Positions 16,595 through 25,769 of a stretch of 64,000 bases of DNA are shown in pieces. Positions within the stretch are counted from its first letter, which is position 1, and every line of letters begins with the position of its first letter. This DNA is from SIG598 sp045580875 (GTDB lineage Bacteria > Bacillota > Clostridia > Oscillospirales > Acutalibacteraceae): NCBI GenBank assembly GCA_045580875.1, contig JAZNOP010000051.1, positions 1 through 64,000 of the forward strand. The letters run 5' to 3'. Below the pieces are notes generated by a model, which was given only the letters and a program-made list of their open reading frames with translations, was not told the DNA's origin and ran no database searches. The position numbers and the translations under genes were made by a program.

Positions 16595-17377
16595 GTGATA
16601 ATCGGAGCATCAACATCATGTCTATATCCCATGGTAACGGAACTTTCACTCCACAATCTTATGGAGCTGGGAGTTCGGAATGTGGAAATATTTTTTAATA
16701 CATCAAGTGAAACAGAACGTAAATTTATCAAGAGACTCCGAAGTGAAATCCGCAGCTACGGCGGTAAGGTGAAGTCTATACATCCGTATTCATCCAGCAT
16801 GGAACCGTTTATGTTCTTTTCTGATTATGAACGCAGATTCACCGATATGATTGATACATATAAATGCTACTTTGAAGCAGCAAATATGCTTGATGCCGAT
16901 ATAGTGGTAATTCACGGTGATAAATTACCTGCAAAGCTTCCGGATGAAAAGTATTTCGAGCGCTTTGGAAGAATAATGGAATGCGGCAAGAAGTATGGAG
17001 TCTGTGTTGCTCAGGAAAACGTAAATCTTCACCGCAGTCAGGATCCGGAATTTCTGTGCAGGATGAAAGAGTATCTTGGCGATGAGATGAAATTTGTTCT
17101 TGATATAAAGCAGGCAGTCAGGGCGGGCTATGACCCGTATGATTTTGCAGATCGCCTTGGAAATGGAATAATCCACATACATACAAATGACAATAATTCC
17201 AGAAATCACTGTCTGCTTCCCGGCAAAGGTGAGATGGATTATCATCGCCTCAGACAAATCGTTGAAAGCAACGGATGCGATCCGAACTGGATCATTGAGG
17301 TATACAGAAAGAATTTTGGCGAGTTAAGCGAAATAAGGGACTCGGTCAGCTGGCTGACAAGGGTTTTGAATGATTAA
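16595..17377 (+). CDS. Sugar phosphate isomerase/epimerase-like TIM-barrel protein
   Basis: 260 residues of the xylose isomerase-like (AP endonuclease 2) family: MIIGASTSCLYP start, IVVIHGD, AQENVN, FVLDIKQAVRAG, IHIHTNDNN and IEVYRKNF are the strand-end metal/substrate positions (His, Glu, Asp, His, Glu). Substrate cannot be deduced. The GTG at 16595 is preceded by AGGAGGG. The gene stands alone between a small minus-strand ORF and a terminator, so context gives no pathway. Confidence 0.85.
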   Translation: MIIGASTSCLYPMVTELSLHNLMELGVRNVEIFFNTSSETERKFIKRLRSEIRSYGGKVKSIHPYSSSMEPFMFFSDYERRFTDMIDTYKCYFEAANMLDADIVVIHGDKLPAKLPDEKYFERFGRIMECGKKYGVCVAQENVNLHRSQDPEFLCRMKEYLGDEMKFVLDIKQAVRAGYDPYDFADRLGNGIIHIHTNDNNSRNHCLLPGKGEMDYHRLRQIVESNGCDPNWIIEVYRKNFGELSEIRDSVSWLTRVLND

Positions 17378-17380
17378 CGA

Positions 17381-17412
17381 AAAAGCACCGGTTGGAAACA
17401 GCCGGTGCTTTT
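17381..17412 (+). terminator. Terminator after the TIM-barrel gene
   Basis: AAAAGCACCGG / CCGGTGCTTTT with a 10-base loop. Confidence 0.88.
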
Positions 17413-17469
17413 GTGATATACAGGGTTATTTTTGTGAAATGAGGAAAGAATAATTGCGGTGATGATAGA

Positions 17470-18147
17470 ATGTTTGTTTTGGTTTTCAGAACGATTATAC
17501 TGATAATTGTTGTTACAGTTGCAGTAAGATTGATGGGAAAAAGAACGATAGGAGAGATGCAGGCATCTGAACTGGTCGTTACGCTGCTTATTTCTGATCT
17601 CGCAGCAGTGCCTATGCAGGAAATCGGAGCTCCGCTGCTGGCTGGAATTGTGCCTATAGCTGTGCTTGTAAGCGTGGAAATAATTGTTTCCTCGATTTTG
17701 CTGAAAAATGCAAAAATGTGGAGAATTGTGAACGGATCTCCGGTAATTGTAATCCGTGACGGAGAGGTACAGCAAAAGGCTCTCAGAGATCTGCGAATGA
17801 CAAATGAAGATCTTTTCGAAGGTCTGCGAAAAAACGGGATATTCAAATTGAGTACAGTAAAATATGCGATAGTTGAAACTGACGGACAGCTCAGTGTATT
17901 GCAGTATTCTGCGCAGCTGCCTCTTACAGCAAAAGATGCAGGAATTACGGCAAATGAAAATGATATGGAATTTCTTGTTGTCAGTGATGGTAATATTGAC
18001 AGTACATCGCTCGGACTTGCCGGAATTGATGAAAAAACAGTGCTGAAAGAATTGAAGAAAAACAGAACAGATATGGAGGAGGTGTTTATTATGACAGCCT
18101 CGCCTGACGGACAGTCAAATATTATCAGGAAGGATATAAAGAGATGA
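17470..18147 (+). CDS. DUF421 (YetF-type) membrane protein
   Basis: 225 residues: three membrane helices near 3–20, 33–50 and 55–75, with RLMGKRTIGEMQASELVV between the first two, then a cytoplasmic DUF421 domain with PVIVIRDGEV and the DLRMTNEDLFEGLRKNGI segment. Family function is unsettled; YetF proteins have been implicated in spore membranes. ATG at 17470 has only a weak GGTGAT site. The last four bases overlap the next gene (ATGA), a DUF4363 protein, a pairing frequent in Clostridia, so they likely work together. Confidence 0.9.
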   Translation: MFVLVFRTIILIIVVTVAVRLMGKRTIGEMQASELVVTLLISDLAAVPMQEIGAPLLAGIVPIAVLVSVEIIVSSILLKNAKMWRIVNGSPVIVIRDGEVQQKALRDLRMTNEDLFEGLRKNGIFKLSTVKYAIVETDGQLSVLQYSAQLPLTAKDAGITANENDMEFLVVSDGNIDSTSLGLAGIDEKTVLKELKKNRTDMEEVFIMTASPDGQSNIIRKDIKR

Positions 18148-18503
18148 ATAAACGCCTGACAACAGCAATAATAATTCTGGCTGTAATTATGCTGATAAGT
18201 ACAGTTTCACTTGTTTCAACCGGGATTATTGCAGACAGGATTATTGATAATGCAAAACAGCTCCAGAGCAGTGCAGCGGATGCACCTACATTGGAGCTGT
18301 TTGAAGATAAGTGGGAAAAATATGAACGTTTTCTTTCGTTTTATACTCGCCACAGTGAGATAGAGAATATAAGCGAATCTGTTCATATACTTGATACACT
18401 GGCTGAAGACAGCCATTTGTTCAGAGTTGAATGCAATAGAATAATCGCAGCGGCGGAGCATATGAAAAATACTGAAAGACCGTATCTGAGAAATATATTC
18501 TAG
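18144..18503 (+). CDS. DUF4363 family protein
   Basis: 119 residues: an N-terminal membrane helix (TTAIIILAVIMLISTVSLVS near 6–25) followed by a helical extracytoplasmic domain with FEDKWEKYERFLSFYTRH. No catalytic residues are evident and function is unknown. It overlaps the DUF421 gene by 4 bases and was called partly from that linkage. Its stop codon overlaps the stop of the convergent rodA by 4 bases, leaving no spacer or terminator between the two transcripts. Confidence 0.85.
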   Translation: MNKRLTTAIIILAVIMLISTVSLVSTGIIADRIIDNAKQLQSSAADAPTLELFEDKWEKYERFLSFYTRHSEIENISESVHILDTLAEDSHLFRVECNRIIAAAEHMKNTERPYLRNIF

Positions 18504-19672
18504 CGCGACATTGAGAAGCGGTTGGCCTCGTTCTTTCTCATATATACGCTGAGCACGAGACCGAAGCCGAAGTAGAGACACATACTTGATGAACCGCCGG
18601 CGCTGAAGAACGGAAGGGTAATACCGATAACGGGGAGAACGACAAGGCACATTCCAAGGTTGAAGACGGTCTGTGCAGCGACAAGACCGAAAAAACCGAG
18701 GCAAACGAAGCGCCCCATATCATCGCGAGCGTGCAATGCCGCATAAAGGGTCATTGCCATAATGGCGACCTCAACAATAATTACAACCATCGCTCCGATA
18801 AAGCCGAATTCTTCAGCTGCAACAGAGAAGATAAAGTCGTTGTGATCGGCAGGTACAAGTCCGGACTGTGTCATCTGACCGTTACACCAGCCCTGTCCGG
18901 TGATTCCGCCTGAGCCGATTGCAAGACGACCCATGGTCTGCTGATAAAGTATACCCATCTCATCGCCTTCGCGGGGATTGTATACTGCGCGGATTCGGTC
19001 GCGCTGGAATGTCGGGAGGAAATTCCAGAGGACAGGGAGTGCTGCAAGAACTACCAGACCGCCAAACAGAAGATATTTCCAGTCAATACCACAGCCGATG
19101 ATGATAACAATCGCCATGACCATGAACATGAGAGCGGTACCATAGTCACCCTGACGCATGATGAGGAGAACCGGGATACCGACGTGACCGAGAATAAGAA
19201 GAAGATGGGGAAGAGAATTGAGGTTGCCGTCTTTGATGGTGTGTGCCAGATGATAAGAGAAGGTAATCAGAAAACCGATTTTCATAAGCTCTGACGGCTG
19301 AAAACTGATGCCGAATATGTTCAGCCACGCCTTATCGTCAGCGGTTGAGTATTCACCGCTCGCTCCCTGACCCCAGATAAACGTCAGACCTACGAGGAAA
19401 AGACAGACACCGGCTACTATATACCATATTTCACCCAGCCGTTCATAGTCCATAAGCGAGATGATAATGGCACCGATATAACCGACAACGCAGGCTATTA
19501 TCTGCACCATATAGGTTCGGGTACCGTAAACGTGAGTTGCGCTGTAAACAAGCAGGCAGCTGTATACAGATGCAAACAGAGTAACGATCCAGTATGGTAT
19601 GTATGTGCTGCGAAAATAGTTACCTATTGCATGCAGTACACGCAGACCAACTCCTACTGTTTTATTGTTCAT
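18500..19672 (-). CDS. rodA: RodA/FtsW-type SEDS peptidoglycan glycosyltransferase
   Basis: Polymerises lipid II during wall growth, with a class B PBP partner. 390 residues and about ten membrane helices. SEDS signatures: FQPSELMKIGFLITF, RQGDYGTALMF, QTMGRLAIGSGGITGQGW, the catalytic-Asp loop PADHNDFIFSVAAEEFG, and ITLPFFSAGGSSS. RodA is favoured over FtsW/SpoVE because it is outside a mur cluster, and the sequence IPYWIVTLFASVYSCLL at the start resembles RodA; this distinction is tentative. ATG at 19672 follows GGAG and the promoter 19713–19741. No PBP2 gene is beside it. Confidence 0.9.
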   Translation of the reverse strand: MNNKTVGVGLRVLHAIGNYFRSTYIPYWIVTLFASVYSCLLVYSATHVYGTRTYMVQIIACVVGYIGAIIISLMDYERLGEIWYIVAGVCLFLVGLTFIWGQGASGEYSTADDKAWLNIFGISFQPSELMKIGFLITFSYHLAHTIKDGNLNSLPHLLLILGHVGIPVLLIMRQGDYGTALMFMVMAIVIIIGCGIDWKYLLFGGLVVLAALPVLWNFLPTFQRDRIRAVYNPREGDEMGILYQQTMGRLAIGSGGITGQGWCNGQMTQSGLVPADHNDFIFSVAAEEFGFIGAMVVIIVEVAIMAMTLYAALHARDDMGRFVCLGFFGLVAAQTVFNLGMCLVVLPVIGITLPFFSAGGSSSMCLYFGFGLVLSVYMRKNEANRFSMSR

Positions 19673-19712
19673 TTATGTCACTCCAAAATATCAACAATAT
19701 TTGAATACAATA

Positions 19713-19741
19713 ATTATATAATTATTGTTGTGAATGTGCAA
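19713..19741 (-). promoter_or_regulatory. rodA promoter
   Basis: Minus strand: TTGCAC (19736–19741), 17 bp, TATAAT (19713–19718). Confidence 0.7.
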
Positions 19742-19761
19742 GCAAAATCGTATAAACATAC

Positions 19762-19790
19762 TTTAAACATTTGATTATTTGTGTTATAAT
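19762..19790 (+). promoter_or_regulatory. tsaE operon promoter
   Basis: TTTAAA (19762–19767), 17 bp, TATAAT (19785–19790). The -35 is weak. Back to back with the rodA promoter, only 20 bases between the two -35 boxes. Confidence 0.55.
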
Positions 19791-19866
19791 ATCCATTATT
19801 GCTAACTATGTACAATAAGGTGCACCGACAGACTTGAATCTGAAGTGGTGGATAGGTTGTTATTAT

Positions 19867-20316
19867 ATGGAGAAGACCACATATTTGTCCGGCTCGTATA
19901 TTGATACAGAGCGTATAGGGCGTGAGTTTGGCAAAACTCTTACCGGCAATGAAGTAATAGCCATGTTCGGCGGTCTTGGAATGGGAAAAACGGCATTTAT
20001 CCGCGGACTTGCTGAAGGGCTTGGAATATCACCTGATCAGATATCCAGCCCGACGTTTGCCATAGTACATGAGCACACTGGAAGATGCCGGCTTTTTCAC
20101 TACGATATGTACCGTGTTGAGACATGGGAAGATCTTGATTCTACCGGCTTTTTTGATGCGGTGGACAATGGTGTTCTTGCGGTTGAATGGAGCGAAAATA
20201 TAGAGAATGCGCTTCCATTTCCGCATTATGAAATAGAAATCCATGCCGGAGCAGATGAAAATGCCCGGGAAATAGTGTTAAGCCATTATGCTTCACAGGA
20301 GGAAAAAGAGTGTTGA
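19867..20316 (+). CDS. tsaE: tRNA t6A37 synthesis ATPase TsaE
   Basis: ATPase of the TsaB-TsaD-TsaE complex that forms threonylcarbamoyl-A37 on ANN-decoding tRNAs. About 149 residues. Walker A GGLGMGKTAF near 36–45, then SSPTFAIVHEH, HYDMYRVE and AVEWSE, all typical. The ATG at 19867 gives MEKTTYLSGSYID; a start at 19834 would add 11 residues not seen in the family. Overlaps tsaB by 7 bases. tsaD is not in the window. Confidence 0.95.
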   Translation: MEKTTYLSGSYIDTERIGREFGKTLTGNEVIAMFGGLGMGKTAFIRGLAEGLGISPDQISSPTFAIVHEHTGRCRLFHYDMYRVETWEDLDSTGFFDAVDNGVLAVEWSENIENALPFPHYEIEIHAGADENAREIVLSHYASQEEKEC

Positions 20317-21014
20317 TTCTGGCAATTGACAGTTCGGCTGTAACGGCTGGCTGTGCAGTGTATAACGACGGCAGAGTTATTGCTTCGTGTCTCGAGAAAA
20401 GCGGTCTGACTCACAGTCAGACATTGCTTCCGCTGATAAACAGAGTGATGGATGAAGCGGGAGTCAATATCAGCAACATTGATCGCATTGCAGTATCTGC
20501 CGGTCCGGGATCATTTACCGGTATAAGAATCGGAGTTTCAACTGTAAAGGGAATAGCGTTTACATATAAAATACCCTGTGTTGAGGTATCTACACTTGAT
20601 ACTATTGCGTATGGAGCAGCTGGACTCAACGGATATATTGCTGCTGTTATGGATGCCCGGCGTGATCAGGTGTACAATGCGCTGTACAGGGTACATGACG
20701 GTAAGGTTGAGCGTCTCACTGAAGACAGAGCCATTGCGGTTTCTGAGCTTGCAGATGAAATAGCAAAGCTGGATGATGAGGTGTGGCTTTGCGGTGATGG
20801 TGCGGCTATGTGCTTCGGTAAACTGAAGGATAAGCTGTCAAACCTCAGAATCGCTCCTGATGATGTTGTGTATCAATCGGGAGACGGCGCAGCACTTGCG
20901 GCAATCGCTGCAGGTGAATGCGCAGTGGTGGAACACGATATGCTCAAGCCCCGTTATCTGCGTTTGCCGCAGGCGGAGCGAGAGCTGAATAATAAACGTT
21001 TATCTAACTCATAA
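20310..21014 (+). CDS. tsaB: tRNA t6A37 synthesis protein TsaB
   Basis: Non-catalytic ASKHA partner that scaffolds TsaD and TsaE. 234 residues. LAIDSSAVTAGCAVY at the start, the HSQTLLPLI segment, and SAGPGSFTGIRIGVSTVKGIA are family hallmarks. Start GTG at 20310 lies 7 bases after AGGAGG and overlaps the end of tsaE, implying coupled translation; a TTG is the next codon. No rimI gene follows; rpiB does. Confidence 0.95.
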   Translation: MLILAIDSSAVTAGCAVYNDGRVIASCLEKSGLTHSQTLLPLINRVMDEAGVNISNIDRIAVSAGPGSFTGIRIGVSTVKGIAFTYKIPCVEVSTLDTIAYGAAGLNGYIAAVMDARRDQVYNALYRVHDGKVERLTEDRAIAVSELADEIAKLDDEVWLCGDGAAMCFGKLKDKLSNLRIAPDDVVYQSGDGAALAAIAAGECAVVEHDMLKPRYLRLPQAERELNNKRLSNS

Positions 21015-21030
21015 TTGGAGGTTAATCAAA

Positions 21031-21474
21031 ATGCTGGCAATAGGTTGTGACCATGGCGGCTATCAGCTGAAGAATGCGGTTATCAGATATCTGAATGACA
21101 ATAATATTGAGTTCAGAGATTTTGGCACCGATTCAGAAGAATCCATCGATTATGCGCCCATCGCGGCGAAAGTCGGACACTGTGTTGCTGATGGCGAGTG
21201 TGAGTACGGTATTCTCATATGCGGTACAGGAATAGGAATGTCTCTTGCAGCCAATAAAATAAATGGCATTCGTGCAGCTGTATGTACTGAGGAGTTTTCC
21301 TGTGAATTTACACGCCGTCACAATAATTCCAATATACTGTGCTTTGGCGGAAGAGTTATTGATGAAGAAAAGGCTGTGAAGCTTGTCGACATATTCCTCA
21401 ATACAGAGTTTGAGGGCGGACGTCATCAGCGCAGAATAGACCAGATAGCCATGATAGAGCGCGGTGAACTCTGA
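21031..21474 (+). CDS. rpiB: Ribose-5-phosphate isomerase B
   Basis: Interconverts ribose 5-phosphate and ribulose 5-phosphate. 147 residues, normal length. AIGCDHGGYQLKN at the start is the phosphate-binding motif; GILICGTGIGMSLAANK carries the catalytic Cys; TRRHNNSNILCFGGR carries the ring-opening His. ATG at 21031 follows GGAGGT. It is third in the tsaE-tsaB-rpiB-asnS run. The related galactose/allose isomerases share these motifs, so allose activity cannot be excluded. Confidence 0.94.
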   Translation: MLAIGCDHGGYQLKNAVIRYLNDNNIEFRDFGTDSEESIDYAPIAAKVGHCVADGECEYGILICGTGIGMSLAANKINGIRAAVCTEEFSCEFTRRHNNSNILCFGGRVIDEEKAVKLVDIFLNTEFEGGRHQRRIDQIAMIERGEL

Positions 21475-21542
21475 TAAAACAGAGTATAATAAATAAGCAT
21501 TAAATGTAAATTATCATTTTGTGAATAAATAAGGAGAAAATT

Positions 21543-22937
21543 ATGAAAAGGACAGAAATACGCGAGATCTATGCATCTCCGGAAAGTTTTGCTGACCAGC
21601 AGGTTACTGTTGCTGGCTGGGCACGTACTATCAGAGATTCCAAGGCACTTGGTTTCATTGAACTCAACGACGGCAGTTGTTTCAAGGGTGTTCAGGTAGT
21701 TTTTGAGAGCGAGAAGCTTGACAATTATAAGGAGATCGCATCGCAGAACAGCGGCGCAGCGCTTATAGTTACAGGTACTCTTCTTCTTACTCCGGAATCC
21801 AAGCAGCCTTTCGAAATAAATGCGACCTGCATTGAGGTTGAGGGTGCGTCTGCTCCTGATTATCCCATGCAGAAAAAGCGTCATTCTGTTGAATATCTCA
21901 GAACTGTGGCACATCTTCGCCCCAGAACTAATATGTTCAGTGCAGCATTCCGCGTTCGCTCAGCTGCAGCTTATGCTATTCATAAGTTCTTCCAGGAGAG
22001 AGGATTTGTCTACGCACATACACCGCTGATTACCGGCAGTGACTGCGAGGGTGCAGGTGAGATGTTCACTGTAACTACTCTTGATCTTGAAAATCCGCCG
22101 CGTACAGAAGACGGTGCAATAGATTATTCCAAGGATTTCTTCGGTAAGCATACATCTCTCACCGTTTCCGGTCAGCTTGAGGGTGAGTGTATGGCAATGG
22201 CTTTCGGTAAGATCTATACATTTGGTCCTACCTTCCGTGCTGAACAGTCCTACACTGCACGTCACGCTGCAGAGTTCTGGATGATTGAGCCGGAAATGGC
22301 GTTTGCTGACCTCGAGGACGATATGGAACTTGCACGTGATATGATCAAGGCAATCATTTCTCACGTACTCGAGACCTGCCCTCAGGATATTGATTTCTTC
22401 AATCAGTTTGTAGACAAGGGTCTCCGTGAGAGACTTGAGAGCATTGTTGCTTCCGATTTTGCCAAGGTAACATATACTGAAGCAGTAGAACTTCTCAAAG
22501 AGCACAACAATGAGTTCGAGTATAAGGTAGAGTGGGGCAGTGACCTTCAGACTGAGCACGAGCGTTATCTTACCGAGCAGGTCTTCAAGAAGCCCGTATT
22601 TGTCATAGATTATCCGAAGGAGATAAAGTCCTTCTATATGCGTCTCAACGATGACGGAAAGACTGTTGCTGCAATGGATCTTCTTGTGCCCGGTATCGGT
22701 GAGATCATCGGCGGCAGCCAGCGTGAAGAGCGTATGGATATTCTGCTTGAGCGCATGAATGAGCTTGGACTCAAGCAGGAAGATTACTGGTGGTATCTTG
22801 AACTGAGAAAGTTTGGCGGTAACAGACACTGTGGCTTTGGTCTCGGTTTTGAGCGTATCATCATGTATCTTACCGGTATCAGCAATATCAGAGATGTTCT
22901 TCCGTTCCCCCGAACAACCGGCGTAGCCGAGTTCTAA
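21543..22937 (+). CDS. asnS: Asparaginyl-tRNA synthetase
   Basis: Class IIb synthetase charging tRNA(Asn). 464 residues. An OB-fold anticodon-binding domain (about 15–110, VTVAGWARTIRDSKALGFIE) precedes the catalytic core: motif 2 FRAEQSYTARHAAEFWMIEP and motif 3 GFGLGFERIIMYLTG. The AEFWMIEPEMAF and FPRTTG sequences favour AsnS over AspS. ATG at 21543 follows AAGGAG. Together with AsnA this gives a direct Asn-tRNA route without needing GatCAB transamidation. Confidence 0.96.
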   Translation: MKRTEIREIYASPESFADQQVTVAGWARTIRDSKALGFIELNDGSCFKGVQVVFESEKLDNYKEIASQNSGAALIVTGTLLLTPESKQPFEINATCIEVEGASAPDYPMQKKRHSVEYLRTVAHLRPRTNMFSAAFRVRSAAAYAIHKFFQERGFVYAHTPLITGSDCEGAGEMFTVTTLDLENPPRTEDGAIDYSKDFFGKHTSLTVSGQLEGECMAMAFGKIYTFGPTFRAEQSYTARHAAEFWMIEPEMAFADLEDDMELARDMIKAIISHVLETCPQDIDFFNQFVDKGLRERLESIVASDFAKVTYTEAVELLKEHNNEFEYKVEWGSDLQTEHERYLTEQVFKKPVFVIDYPKEIKSFYMRLNDDGKTVAAMDLLVPGIGEIIGGSQREERMDILLERMNELGLKQEDYWWYLELRKFGGNRHCGFGLGFERIIMYLTGISNIRDVLPFPRTTGVAEF

Positions 22938-22952
22938 GGAGAACAAAGGCGA

Positions 22953-22980
22953 TTTACAGAGGTAAAACAAAAAATATTAT
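22953..22980 (+). promoter_or_regulatory. Promoter before the aminotransferase gene
   Basis: TTTACA (22953–22958), 16 bp, TATTAT (22975–22980). It lies 15 bases after the asnS stop. Confidence 0.5.
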
Positions 22981-23010
22981 AGCTTATTATAGCGTTTGGA
23001 GTTGGAGAAA

Positions 23011-24303
23011 ATGCAATCTTACTTATCAATGAACAGAGAAGAACTGCTCAGCGAAATGAAGCAGCTCAAGGTCAGATATGAGCAGCTTTCCGGTATGGGT
23101 CTCAAGCTTAATATGACAAGAGGCGTTCCCGGCGCGGATCAGCTTAATCTTTCCATGGAGATGCTCAACGTGCTTGACAGTATGTCTGACCTGCGCTGCG
23201 GTAATGGCATTGACTGCCGCAATTACGGTGTACTTGACGGTATTCCTGAGGCAAAGCGTCTCTTTGCTGACATATTCGAGGTATCCACAGATGAGATTAT
23301 TGTTGGCGGTAATTCAAGCCTCACTCTCATGTTTGATACCATTTCCTCTGCTATGGGTCACGGACTTCTCGGTGGAGAGCCTTGGGCAAATCAGGGCCGC
23401 GTAAAGTTTATCTGCCCGTGCCCGGGTTATGACAGACACTTCGCTATCACAGAATATTTCGATATAGATATGATCCCTGTTGAGATGTTCGATGACGGTC
23501 CCGATATGGATACTATTGAAAAGCTCGTATCCTGCGATCCGATGATAAAGGGTATATGGTGCGTGCCGAAGTATTCTAATCCTACCGGTGTTACTTACTC
23601 TGATAAGGTTGTCCGCCGTTTTGCAAGACTCAAGCCTGCAGCAAAGGACTTCCGTATTTTCTGGGATAACGCATATTTTGCTCACCATATGTTTGGTGAG
23701 GATGTAAAGATCCGCAACCTCCTTGCTGAATGCAAGAAGGCGGGAAATCCCAATATGGTTTATATGTATTTCTCCACTTCAAAAATTACCTTCCCGGGTT
23801 CCGGTCTTGCCGGCATGGCTTCTTCTGTAGAGAATGTCAAGGCAATCAAGGCAAGAATGAAGGTTCAGACTATCGGTTATGATAAGCTCAACCAGCTCCG
23901 TCATATGAGATTCATCAAGGATATCAATGGCCTTATGGAGCACATGGACAGACATGCTGAGATTCTCCGTCCGCGCTTTACTGCTGTACTTGAGACACTT
24001 GAGGCAGAACTTGGCGGTACTGATGCAGCTGTCTGGAGTAAGCCGAATGGCGGATATTTTATCAGCCTCAATACTATAGAGGGCTGCGCAAAGAGAACTG
24101 TAGAACTGTGCGGTCAGGCAGGTGTTGTACTTACCCCTGCAGGCGCTACATTCCCGTATCACAGAGACCCGAACGATTCCAATATCCGTATTGCTCCGAC
24201 TTCTCCTACAGTTGATGAGCTTAAGACTGCTATGACAGTGCTTGGCGTATGTGCAAAGCTTGCTGCGGTTGAGAAACTCCTTACTCAGGATCTTGCAATC
24301 TGA
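23011..24303 (+). CDS. MocR-type class I aminotransferase (putative aspartate aminotransferase)
   Basis: PLP-dependent fold-type I enzyme, about 430 residues, of the Aminotran_MocR group, which includes a divergent aspartate aminotransferase subfamily. Visible: NMTRGVPGADQLNLS near the start, WCVPKYSNPTG (the conserved Asn-Pro), WDNAYFAHH with the PLP-ring Asp, and FSTSKITFPGSG with the Schiff-base Lys. There is no GntR DNA-binding domain, so it is an enzyme, not a MocR regulator. ATG at 23011 has GGAG upstream; a TTG at 22996 is possible. Aspartate/2-oxoglutarate specificity is inferred from the subfamily. Confidence 0.88.
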   Translation: MQSYLSMNREELLSEMKQLKVRYEQLSGMGLKLNMTRGVPGADQLNLSMEMLNVLDSMSDLRCGNGIDCRNYGVLDGIPEAKRLFADIFEVSTDEIIVGGNSSLTLMFDTISSAMGHGLLGGEPWANQGRVKFICPCPGYDRHFAITEYFDIDMIPVEMFDDGPDMDTIEKLVSCDPMIKGIWCVPKYSNPTGVTYSDKVVRRFARLKPAAKDFRIFWDNAYFAHHMFGEDVKIRNLLAECKKAGNPNMVYMYFSTSKITFPGSGLAGMASSVENVKAIKARMKVQTIGYDKLNQLRHMRFIKDINGLMEHMDRHAEILRPRFTAVLETLEAELGGTDAAVWSKPNGGYFISLNTIEGCAKRTVELCGQAGVVLTPAGATFPYHRDPNDSNIRIAPTSPTVDELKTAMTVLGVCAKLAAVEKLLTQDLAI

Positions 24304-24347
24304 CAGGTCGAAGTAAATTTCAAAATATAATGACAGGAGGGCAGACT

Positions 24348-25769
24348 ATGAAACGGCCGAGTAAACTATCATTCTACTTTGGTCTTGTTGTAATAGTCTG
24401 CTTTTTCGTGTGCGCAATTACAGGATTTTCCATTGTAGGCGAAGACGGAAAGCAGATACAGCTGATACGAGGAGCTGATGAAATAGACTGGGGTATTGAT
24501 GTTATGGGCGGAGTAAGCGTTACTTTTTCCGCTGACAGAAATACCGATGAGCAGACAATGATGATGCTTCGTGAACGGCTTAATGTCCGGCTTGAAATGG
24601 GCGGACTCAATGACTACGAGCTTTATGTCGATGAAAACAGCAGAAGTATTCTTGTAAGCTTTCCGTGGGTACAGAATGAAAGTGGAGATGCAGTTGAGGT
24701 AATAGATTATTTGTCTACAACCGGATGTCTCAGGGTCGTAGAGGGACAGCCGCTGGATTTCTCCGGAGTTACTGAAGATGAAAACGGATCGTATCTCTAT
24801 GATTCAGCCGGTCAGCGTTTCCCTGTTCTTATGACGAACGCTTATATCAGCGGAACAGAAGATGGGCATGACGCTCTGGGTTTTCAGACGGTAACAATAA
24901 AGTTCGATGAGGAGGGAAAAACTCTTCTTGCTGAAGGTACCGGCCGTCAGATCGGCGGTAAAATTACTCTGTGGCTTGATGAACAGCTTATATCGACAAT
25001 GTCGATTTATTCTGTTAATACATTGGGCGAGCTTGTCATCGGTAAGGGTGGAGGTCTGAGTTCGGATACAGCGGAGGATATAGTCTCTTACGTGAAGACC
25101 GGAGAGCTTCCTGTGGATATTCGTTCGAGCGATTACGAAATCACCGATCCGGCGTTTGCAGATAATACACTGGAAATTATGGTAACTGCCGGAATTATTG
25201 CACTATGCATTATTTGTACCTTCCTAATCACCAGATATCGAATTCCCGGTATGATTTCCAGTATTTCTCTTGTGGGATATATCGGCGGATTAATTGCAGC
25301 TGCTTCAGGTTTCTTTCCGTCATTTGAGGGTGTTACAATGACACTTCCCGGAATAGCCGGAATGATGCTTTCAATTGGTATGGCGATTGATGCAAATATA
25401 ATTACCGCAGAAAAAGTCCGTGAAGAAATCGGTAAAGGCAAATCGCTTCACGGATCTATAGATGCAGGCTGCAGAAGCAGTATAGCATCTATACTTGACG
25501 GAAATATTACGATGACGATTATTGCGGTAATACTCATTGGTGCCTTCGGACCTCCGGATAATATATGCAGCATCATCATGTCTCCGATTATGTGGTTTTT
25601 CAGCCGTGTGACCACAGGCACAATCTATGCCTTTGGTTATATGCTTTTCTTCGGCGTTATTTTTAATATAGTATTCAGTGTGTTCATGTCACGCCTTATG
25701 CTCCGCTCCATAGCGCAGACAAAAATCTTTCATGTGAGATGGCTTTATGGAGGTGCAAGGACAAAATGA
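24348..25769 (+). CDS. secD: Protein translocase subunit SecD
   Basis: RND-family partner of SecYEG that uses the proton gradient to complete secretion. About 473 residues: first membrane helix near 8–28, an extracytoplasmic region with the start signature WGIDVMGGVSVTF (the family has GxDLxGG), and five C-terminal helices with DITDPAF-like entry and the MLSIGMAIDANIITAEKVREE motif typical of SecD TM4. ATG at 24348 follows AGGAGGG. It ends in ATGA, overlapping secF by 4 bases. Confidence 0.95.
   Translation: MKRPSKLSFYFGLVVIVCFFVCAITGFSIVGEDGKQIQLIRGADEIDWGIDVMGGVSVTFSADRNTDEQTMMMLRERLNVRLEMGGLNDYELYVDENSRSILVSFPWVQNESGDAVEVIDYLSTTGCLRVVEGQPLDFSGVTEDENGSYLYDSAGQRFPVLMTNAYISGTEDGHDALGFQTVTIKFDEEGKTLLAEGTGRQIGGKITLWLDEQLISTMSIYSVNTLGELVIGKGGGLSSDTAEDIVSYVKTGELPVDIRSSDYEITDPAFADNTLEIMVTAGIIALCIICTFLITRYRIPGMISSISLVGYIGGLIAAASGFFPSFEGVTMTLPGIAGMMLSIGMAIDANIITAEKVREEIGKGKSLHGSIDAGCRSSIASILDGNITMTIIAVILIGAFGPPDNICSIIMSPIMWFFSRVTTGTIYAFGYMLFFGVIFNIVFSVFMSRLMLRSIAQTKIFHVRWLYGGARTK

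Noticed and set aside
18731..19101. Two 60-aa plus-strand ORFs inside rodA
   Set aside because: Antisense shadows of rodA with no start-site support.
21960..22970. 336-aa ORF antisense to asnS
   Set aside because: Long only because the asnS codon bias leaves the opposite frame open; no domain seen and asnS is intact.
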